A stretch of 5,249 nt of DNA from a candidate division WWE3 bacterium. GTDB lineage: Bacteria; Patescibacteriota; WWE3; UBA101185; UBA10185. The position numbers were made by a program, and so were the translations under genes. Location: the NCBI GenBank assembly GCA_003564915.1, contig PXDX01000038.1:1-5249 (forward strand). The letters are read 5' to 3'. This document shows positions 1 through 2,672 of the stretch, in pieces. The notes below the pieces were generated by a model that was given only the letters and a program-made list of their open reading frames with translations, was not told the DNA's origin and searched no databases. Position 1 is the first letter of the stretch. Each line of letters starts with the position of its first letter.

Positions 1-41
1 ACGGAAGACTCATCAGCTCCGCTAAGCGGAGAATGGAACCC
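1..41 (-). ncRNA. Partial hammerhead ribozyme candidate (truncated by window edge)
   Basis: On the minus strand a perfect 6-bp hairpin (17-22 with 26-31, loop UUA) is directly followed by CUGAUGAGUC (16 down to 7), the invariant CUGAUGA core plus the start of a typical stem II. Just before the hairpin comes AUU (34 to 32), an acceptable NUH cleavage triplet, preceded by GGGUUCC (41-35), which would be the 5' strand of stem III. Stems I and II would be closed and stem III open (type III topology). The GAAA and the second strands of stems II and III would lie outside the window, so the call cannot be completed. The tiny loop of stem I is unusual for a fast natural hammerhead. A competing fold pairs CTCAT (43-47 region) with ATGAG (9-13). 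Confidence 0.45.
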
Positions 42-175
42 AATGAGAGGATTAATACAAAAGTCATGTATTTTTCCCCTCAAAGGGTGTCTTGCTTTGT
101 TAGTTAACTGATTTCAAAGCTTTTTAAGGCTCTTACTTTCTATTGGATGCACTAACCACATCCAGCTAGTACATA

Positions 176-193
176 GTGTCAAAGATCTGACAC
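176..193. repeat. Palindrome GTGTCA-N6-TGACAC
   Basis: A perfect 6-bp inverted repeat immediately before the plus-strand terminator. Its half-sites (TGTCA/TGACA) resemble those of the two regulator palindromes at 1692 and 1779, but the spacing is N6 rather than N7, so it may be a further operator or simply part of the hairpin array. Confidence 0.45.
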
Positions 194-197
194 CTGA

Positions 198-222
198 CCT
201 TGGCTTCGGCCAAGGATTTTTT
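198..222 (+). terminator. Intrinsic terminator with UUCG tetraloop
   Basis: CCTTGGC TTCG GCCAAGG is a perfect 7-bp stem (198-204 with 209-215) capped by a C(UUCG)G tetraloop, the extra-stable form only in the plus-strand RNA, followed by ATTTTTT (216-222). It would end a transcript entering from the left edge. Two weaker plus-strand hairpin plus T-tract combinations precede it (54-75 and 94-125). It faces the leftward transcript of the hairpin region. Confidence 0.75.
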
Positions 223-227
223 CAAGT

Positions 228-425
228 GAACAAGAAGGTTTAAAGCCTTCCACGTTCTCCTCTCAAGCGGTCAACCCCTTGAGGAAAACATTTCCAATAC
301 TTTGCTCTGGGGCTGCGGAGCCTCGCCTTGGCGGGCGAGCCATGGTAACCCTCACACAGAAGTGTTTCCTATGTGCCTGCTTAAGCATCGTTGCCTAAGT
401 AGGTCGGTTGGGTGGTCGAACACGG
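228..425. other. Gene-free hairpin-rich stretch downstream of the 102-codon ORF
   Basis: No supported gene. Hairpins seen: GAAGG/CCTTC (234-250) inside a GAAC/GTTC outer stem (228-257); CTCAAG/CTTGAG (262-283); CTCGCC/GGCGAG (322-339) or the alternative GGGGCT/AGCCTC (309-324); and a 12-bp stem with one wobble and one mismatch and loop TCGT (376-403). The plus-strand ORF over 302-556 has a Cys/Trp/His/Arg-rich, non-protein-like translation and no ribosome binding site. Confidence 0.6.
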
Positions 426-734
426 CTACCCGACGCGCTTTAGAAGCTCATCAAGTGCCGGGGTGGTCTCAAAACCAACCCGACCGTCGCGCTGCCAAGC
501 ACGCGCGACGACACCGTATTCCTTTCTCGGAGGCCGAGAAAGGTAATAAGCCTTAACCACGTAAACCGTGGTATCAGCCCCTTTACCTTCCTCAGCTTCA
601 ACCCAGGCGCCGACCGCGCCTAGGTGGCCGAGAAGGCCATCCAGAAGACTGGCGGAAATGTCCGCCAGTGCCTCCGGACTCCGGCTGCGACCTTTCGCGT
701 CCAAGACGCGAAGGATCGCCCCTTTGAGGTCCAT
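426..734 (-). CDS. Small hypothetical protein, 102 aa, GC-rich
   Basis: I do not recognise this protein. The ATG at 734 follows an ideal Shine-Dalgarno (AAAGGAGGT, about 6 nt spacing), and the stop is TAG at 426-428. About half of the codons begin with G and about six in ten end in G or C, a coding-like pattern, and the translation is protein-like: a probable helix (LKGAILRVLDAKG and ALADISASLLDGLLGHLG), a strand pair around TTVYVVKAYY, then a strand-turn-strand near EYGVVARAW, RDGR and VGFET, and a C-terminal helix ending ELLKRVG. No cysteine, signal peptide or membrane segment. Base composition is far more GC-rich than the two large genes of the window. Oddly, the reading frame is tiled by six or more perfect hairpins of 6-10 bp. 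It may be a true gene inside a structured RNA, or a chance ORF in one; GC-rich sequence easily gives ORFs of this size. Confidence 0.5.
   Translation of the reverse strand: MDLKGAILRVLDAKGRSRSPEALADISASLLDGLLGHLGAVGAWVEAEEGKGADTTVYVVKAYYLSRPPRKEYGVVARAWQRDGRVGFETTPALDELLKRVG
485..510. repeat. Inverted repeat, 8+3 bp stem
   Basis: CGTCGCGC (485-492) pairs with GCGCGACG (503-510); inside, TGC (493-495) pairs with GCA (499-501) around a CAA loop with one bulged C. It lies within the 102-codon ORF. Confidence 0.85.
521..543. repeat. Perfect 10-bp inverted repeat, 3-nt loop
   Basis: CCTTTCTCGG (521-530), loop AGG, CCGAGAAAGG (534-543). Perfect pairing inside the 102-codon ORF. Among the strongest hairpins of the window. 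Confidence 0.9.
648..669. repeat. Perfect 9-bp inverted repeat, 4-nt loop
   Basis: ACTGGCGGA (648-656), loop AATG, TCCGCCAGT (661-669). Inside the 102-codon ORF; preceded by two more hairpins, AGGCGC/GCGCCT (605-621) and GGTGGCC/GGCCATC (623-641). Confidence 0.9.
691..714. repeat. Inverted repeat, 8-bp perfect core, 3-nt loop
   Basis: TTCGCGTC (694-701), loop CAA, GACGCGAA (705-712), extended by CC/GG across one bulged T. Near the 5' end of the 102-codon ORF. Confidence 0.88.
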
Positions 735-752
735 TTCTAAACCTCCTTTCTC
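726..752 (-). promoter_or_regulatory. Ribosome binding site and start codon within a hairpin
   Basis: On the minus strand AAAGGAGGT (about 749-741) is the ribosome binding site of the 102-codon ORF. Its GAGGT part (745-741) can pair with ACCTC in codons 2-4 (730-726), which puts the ATG in the 10-nt loop. The stem is only 5 bp, so any effect on translation is speculative. Confidence 0.5.
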
Positions 753-859
753 CCCTAAAGCTCAGCCGTGTTGCCACAACCGGTACTCCCTAATACTTCA
801 GAGAGTAAGGGGATAACCAAACTCCAAAAGGTTGAAATTCGTTTATCCACTCCTCTCTT

Positions 860-873
860 AGTTGTCAAAGAAC
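860..873 (-). promoter_or_regulatory. boxA-like antitermination element
   Basis: The minus strand reads GTTCTTTGACAACT, close to bacterial rRNA boxA elements (for example GCTCTTTAACAATT in E. coli leaders and TTCTTTGAAAACT in Gram-positive spacers). Established knowledge: boxA recruits NusB/NusE to keep RNA polymerase moving through long untranslated RNA. An 11-bp core is repeated at 1128-1138 on the same strand. It also contains TTGACA, but no good -10 box follows. Confidence 0.5.
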
Positions 874-874
874 C

Positions 875-953
875 GTGAGCACAGAACAAGACGGGCAGGA
901 ACGGTAGGAACACTCCAAACTCCAAATGGAGCGTGTCTAACTCCTGTGCTCAC
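875..953. repeat. Long stem-loop with 10-bp perfect base
   Basis: GTGAGCACAG (875-884) pairs perfectly with CTGTGCTCAC (944-953). The enclosed loop holds a second hairpin (ACACTCCA at 910-917 with TGGAG and TGT in 927-936, two-base bulge) or the alternative CTCCA/TGGAG (920-931). It lies directly upstream, in the minus-strand sense, of the boxA-like element at 860-873. Confidence 0.85.
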
Positions 954-975
954 CAATCAACCCTTTCCTTCTAAT

Positions 976-1013
976 CTGAGCCTTCATACTTTTATATATG
1001 TATAAAAGCTCAG
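976..1013. repeat. AT-rich stem-loop, 8 bp plus 5 bp
   Basis: CTTTTATA (989-996), loop TATG, TATAAAAG (1001-1008), extended by CTGAG/CTCAG (976-980 with 1009-1013) across an 8-nt one-sided bulge. It would be stable in either strand. Confidence 0.8.
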
Positions 1014-1029
1014 TCAGAAGATCATCCGC

Positions 1030-1056
1030 TTACAACAAATCAAGCAAATGATCCAT
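1030..1056 (-). CDS. Possible 8-codon leader peptide (MDHLLDLL)
   Basis: On the minus strand AAAGGAG stands 5 nt before an ATG (1056) that opens an 8-codon frame, MDHLLDLL, ending in TAA. The ribosome binding site directly abuts the 3' side of the 11-bp hairpin at 1066-1090, so its first As are paired there. Half of the codons are for leucine, as in some attenuator peptides. A chance match is quite possible; there is no biosynthetic gene nearby to be attenuated. Confidence 0.2.
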   Translation of the reverse strand: MDHLLDLL

Positions 1057-1065
1057 CTCTACTCC

Positions 1066-1090
1066 TTTACAAGTTCTGCGAACTTGTAAA
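1066..1090. repeat. Perfect 11-bp inverted repeat, 3-nt loop
   Basis: TTTACAAGTTC (1066-1076), loop TGC, GAACTTGTAAA (1080-1090). The longest perfect short-loop stem in the window. No T-tract follows in either strand, so it is not a simple terminator. Confidence 0.92.
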
Positions 1091-1127
1091 ACACAGCTAA
1101 ATGTTCGCGCTTGCTCACATTTACCTG

Positions 1128-1141
1128 AGTTGTCAAAGTAC
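1128..1141 (-). promoter_or_regulatory. Second boxA-like element
   Basis: The minus strand reads GTACTTTGACAACT, sharing the 11-mer CTTTGACAACT with the element at 860-873 in the same orientation. A third, one-base-shorter relative (CTTTGACACT) lies at 184-175. Here the element is also the 3' arm of the 9-bp hairpin at 1131-1157. Confidence 0.4.
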
Positions 1142-1157
1142 TTACCGCACTTTGACA
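1131..1157. repeat. Perfect 9-bp inverted repeat, 9-nt loop
   Basis: TGTCAAAGT (1131-1139) pairs with ACTTTGACA (1149-1157). The half-sites contain TGTCA/TGACA like the two operators near the regulator, but the much longer spacer argues for an RNA hairpin rather than the same operator. Confidence 0.88.
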
Positions 1158-1285
1158 CGTCTTCTCCATTAATCTATCTGGCAGAATGACGAAGGGTAGG
1201 TCTTCGTAAACAAGTTAATATCTACGACTAAAAGCAAGATTTCGATGTAAATCTGATTTACTCTACTAATTTTGGCCACACTTCC

Positions 1286-1465
1286 TTAACATCTAAGGAC
1301 AGATACCGATAACGTTTTGCAATTACCTCCAACGTACAGAAGGTATACTCCTGATACGGCTAAAAAAGCAATGGAAATAACTACAAAAGAAAGATTTAAT
1401 AAACTACTTACCAAATCTTCTCCATATATACATCTATATGGAATCTGACCCGCTTCGGAAATCAA
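1286..1465 (-). CDS. Possible small membrane protein, 59 aa (TTG start)
   Basis: On the minus strand GGAGG (1475-1471) lies 5 nt before TTG at 1465. This frame gives a 59-residue peptide with one long hydrophobic segment (roughly residues 20-46, including FVVISIAFLAVSGVYLLY) that ends in VGGN. The hydrophobic stretch closing with GGN loosely recalls small VirB2/pilin-like membrane proteins of CPR genomes; this is an impression, not an identification. The ORF opens at TTG 1477. The start is non-ATG, the region is AT-rich (which favours chance hydrophobic frames), and hairpins at 1391-1419 and 1421-1442 lie inside it. It sits directly after the attenuator-like hairpin at 1482-1543, under the strong leftward promoter. 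Confidence 0.25.
   Translation of the reverse strand: MISEAGQIPYRCIYGEDLVSSLLNLSFVVISIAFLAVSGVYLLYVGGNCKTLSVSVLRC
1421..1442. repeat. Perfect 8-bp inverted repeat, 6-nt loop
   Basis: TCCATATA (1421-1428), loop TACATC, TATATGGA (1435-1442). Preceded by AAGATTT/AAATCTT (1391-1397 with 1413-1419). Confidence 0.85.
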
Positions 1466-1481
1466 AAAGACCTCCAAAACT

Positions 1482-1543
1482 AAAAAGGCCGAGATCTGAA
1501 AAGAACATTCTAGGTTAACTAAAAGTTCTTACCAAATCTCAGC
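1482..1543 (-). terminator. Terminator or attenuator-like hairpin with T5 tract
   Basis: In the minus-strand RNA GCUGAGAU (1543-1536) pairs with AUCUCGGC (1495-1488) through 8 bp with one G-U wobble; inside, AAGAAC pairs with GUUCUU across internal loops, and CTTTTT follows (1487-1482). It lies 120 nt after the predicted start of the leftward transcript and just before the ribosome binding site at 1471-1475. It could end a short RNA of about 180 nt or act as an attenuator. The internal loops make it weaker than the plus-strand terminator at 198-222. Confidence 0.45.
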
Positions 1544-1571
1544 TTTCTTAAATACTATTATATATCTGAAG

Positions 1572-1610
1572 ATTATCCTCTATTAATTGTCTTTTAATAG
1601 CTAAGATAAT
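1572..1610. repeat. Stem-loop near the 5' end of the leftward transcript
   Basis: CTATTAA (1580-1586) pairs perfectly with TTAATAG (1594-1600), enclosed by ATTATC (1572-1577) and GATAAT (1605-1610). It would be the first hairpin of an RNA starting near 1663. Confidence 0.8.
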
Positions 1611-1669
1611 GGTAGGAACCCTGCTTTTTATTAAGTTTTCAATTTATCTCTTCTCAACCTGCTGTATGT

Positions 1670-1698
1670 ATTATAGGTTATTTATTATACTTTGTCAA
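1670..1698 (-). promoter_or_regulatory. Perfect consensus sigma70 promoter, leftward
   Basis: On the minus strand TTGACA (1698-1693) is followed by exactly 17 bp and TATAAT (1675-1670), a 12 of 12 match to the consensus. Transcription should start near 1663 and run left into the hairpin array. The -35 box lies inside the palindrome at 1692-1710, so a protein bound there would block it. Such strength is typical of stable-RNA genes. Confidence 0.85.
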
Positions 1699-1710
1699 GT
1701 CTCCTGACAA
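1692..1710. promoter_or_regulatory. Palindromic operator 1 (TTGTCA-N7-TGACAA)
   Basis: TTGTCAAGTCTCCTGACAA is a 19-bp palindrome that matches the one at 1779-1797 in 17 of 19 positions. It covers the -35 box of the leftward consensus promoter. The adjacent TrmB-family gene makes that regulator the likely ligand (inference from proximity; TrmB proteins bind palindromes). Confidence 0.7.
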
Positions 1711-1756
1711 CATGAAAATCGTAATCCCTCACACCTCTCTTTGTTTTCATGGGTAT

Positions 1757-1785
1757 ATATTACTACAGGATATATACATTGTCAA
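1757..1785 (-). promoter_or_regulatory. Second leftward promoter, near consensus
   Basis: On the minus strand TTGACA (1785-1780), 17 bp, TAATAT (1762-1757): 10 of 12 consensus positions. It has the same geometry relative to operator 2 as the perfect promoter has to operator 1, 87 bp further downstream. Confidence 0.45.
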
Positions 1786-1797
1786 GTCTTTTGACAA
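1779..1797. promoter_or_regulatory. Palindromic operator 2 (TTGTCAA-N5-TTGACAA)
   Basis: TTGTCAAGTCTTTTGACAA is a 19-bp palindrome 87 bp from operator 1. It contains the -35 box of the regulator's own rightward promoter and that of a leftward promoter, so binding here would give autoregulation. Confidence 0.7.
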
Positions 1798-1819
1798 GTA
1801 TCGTAAAATATGTTTACAT
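1791..1819 (+). promoter_or_regulatory. Regulator promoter, leaderless geometry
   Basis: TTGACA (1791-1796), 17 bp, TTACAT (1814-1819) preceded by an extended -10 TG (1811-1812). The -10 itself is poor (3 of 6). The sixth base after it is followed directly by the ATG at 1826, so the transcript would begin at or near the start codon. No Shine-Dalgarno precedes this ATG. Confidence 0.55.
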
Positions 1820-1825
1820 GTATTT

Positions 1826-2629
1826 ATGAGTCTTTTAAATGATCTACTAGAAAAAGCGGGACTGGATAAAAAGGAATCCGCTGTATACACTACCCTACTA
1901 AACAACGGAGGTCTCACCGTCTTAGAAATAGCCAGAGAATCCGGACAGCCCAGAACTAACCTCTACAACATCTTGGATAATCTAAAGCAGCAAAATCTAG
2001 TGGAAGAAGTTAAAGAAGAAAGCACCACAAAATACTTCCCTAAATCTCCAAAAGAAATAGAAAAACTCCTGGATAGAAAATCCCAAATGATAAAACATGC
2101 CAAATTAAACTATGAAATTCTCCTAAATTCCTTGCAATCCCAATTCACACTAATAGAGCACAAACCTTTGGTTACATATTACGAAGGCCTAAAGGGTCTA
2201 AAAAGACTCTATGATGATGTTAACCAAACGGGAGCTGATATCCTACTCTTAAGATCAACTTATGATGACTATAAAGAGGAAATTGACGATATTATTGCTG
2301 AGCAGATTGTAGAACAAGTAAAAAGAGGTATTCATGCTAAAGTAATCGGACCTTTAGAAGATATTGAAGAAGCTAAAGTTTTATATACAAAATACGATAA
2401 ACACCGCCTAGTAGAGGAAAGATTCATTAAAAACTTTAAATTTGAGCTTCCGGCCCAAATCCTAATCTACGGTAATAAAACAGCTATCTCTACAGTTAAA
2501 GAAGACATTGTTATTACAATAATAGATCACGAAGATGTAACCAATACTTTTAAGGTTCTGTTTGATTTTATCTGGGAATACTCAACTCCGGAACACAAAG
2601 AGATTGTTAAGGACTGGGAGCAAGAATAA
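1826..2629 (+). CDS. TrmB-family transcriptional regulator, 267 aa
   Basis: DNA-binding regulator. Residues about 5-70 form a TrmB-type winged helix: a helix with KKESAVYTTLL, then TVLEIARESG, the recognition helix PRTNLYNILDNLKQQ, and a wing ending TTKYFP. A helical linker (about 72-105, LLDRKSQMIKHAK) may serve in dimerisation. The rest is an effector-type domain as in many TrmB-like proteins, with YYEGLKGLKRLYDD, a core strand DILLLRS, GIHAKVIGP, ILIYGNKTAIS and a C-terminal FKVLFDFIWEYS helix. I see no sugar-binding signature that would name a ligand. The frame is open from an ATG at 1712, but that start would add 38 residues (LCFHGYILLQDIY and so on) outside the fold, would span operator 2 and has no ribosome binding site; 1826 is where family proteins begin. 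Probably autoregulated, and probably controls the divergent leftward promoter. Confidence 0.88.
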   Translation: MSLLNDLLEKAGLDKKESAVYTTLLNNGGLTVLEIARESGQPRTNLYNILDNLKQQNLVEEVKEESTTKYFPKSPKEIEKLLDRKSQMIKHAKLNYEILLNSLQSQFTLIEHKPLVTYYEGLKGLKRLYDDVNQTGADILLLRSTYDDYKEEIDDIIAEQIVEQVKRGIHAKVIGPLEDIEEAKVLYTKYDKHRLVEERFIKNFKFELPAQILIYGNKTAISTVKEDIVITIIDHEDVTNTFKVLFDFIWEYSTPEHKEIVKDWEQE

Positions 2630-2672
2630 CCTTCTAAATTTTCTTAACAGAAGAATCTTTAAAACGCGAAAT
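2630..2672. other. Short convergent intergenic gap
   Basis: 43 bp separate the two convergent stop codons. The only structure seen is a weak CTTCT/AGAAG repeat (about 2632-2653) followed by AATCTTT; it may act as a poor terminator, but I see no convincing one. Confidence 0.5.

Larger units (their letters stand above)
1..1663 (-). ncRNA. Putative large structured RNA (hairpin array), extends past left edge
   Basis: Nearly the whole stretch is tiled by perfect or near-perfect inverted repeats. Stems of 8 bp or more with short loops lie at 485-510, 521-543, 648-669, 694-712, 989-1008, 1066-1090, 1131-1157 and 1421-1442; a 10-bp long-range stem lies at 875-953; many 5-7 bp hairpins fill the gaps. 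In random sequence of this length I would expect fewer than one such 8-bp short-loop stem. A perfect sigma70 promoter (1670-1698) fires into it on the minus strand, and two boxA-like elements sit on the same strand. The region resembles no rRNA, tmRNA, RNase P, SRP or riboswitch motif that I can recognise. Strand is inferred from promoter and boxA; wobble pairs do not settle it. It could instead be several short RNAs, a long rRNA-operon leader, or DNA hairpins acting as single strands. Confidence 0.5.

Noticed and set aside
410..434. TTCGAC on the minus strand resembling a tRNA T-loop
   Set aside because: The flanking bases do not form a T-stem, and no acceptor, anticodon or D arm can be drawn around it.
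302..556. Plus-strand 84-codon ORF
   Set aside because: No ribosome binding site, Cys/Trp/His/Arg-rich low-quality translation, and overlap with the better-supported minus-strand frame.
568..816. Plus-strand 82-codon ORF
   Set aside because: Ser/Pro/Arg-rich shadow of the minus-strand 102-codon ORF in GC-rich sequence, with no start signal.
861..866. TTGACA inside the boxA-like elements read as -35 promoter boxes
   Set aside because: At 16-18 bp downstream on the minus strand there is no -10 box better than 3 of 6 for either copy.
875..953. Integron attC site (GTCTAAC at 935-941 resembles an attC core)
   Set aside because: No matching GTTRRRY partner at the proper place, no cassette ORF arrangement and no integrase.
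1..1663. CRISPR array or tandem repeat
   Set aside because: The hairpins differ in sequence from one another; there is no regularly spaced direct repeat.
1..1663. Part of a 16S or 23S rRNA gene
   Set aside because: None of the universal rRNA segments that I know can be found on either strand, although an rRNA operon beyond the left edge remains possible.
1712..1825. N-terminal extension of the regulator from the ATG at 1712
   Set aside because: It would cross operator 2, has no ribosome binding site, and adds residues outside the TrmB fold; the promoter geometry fits 1826.
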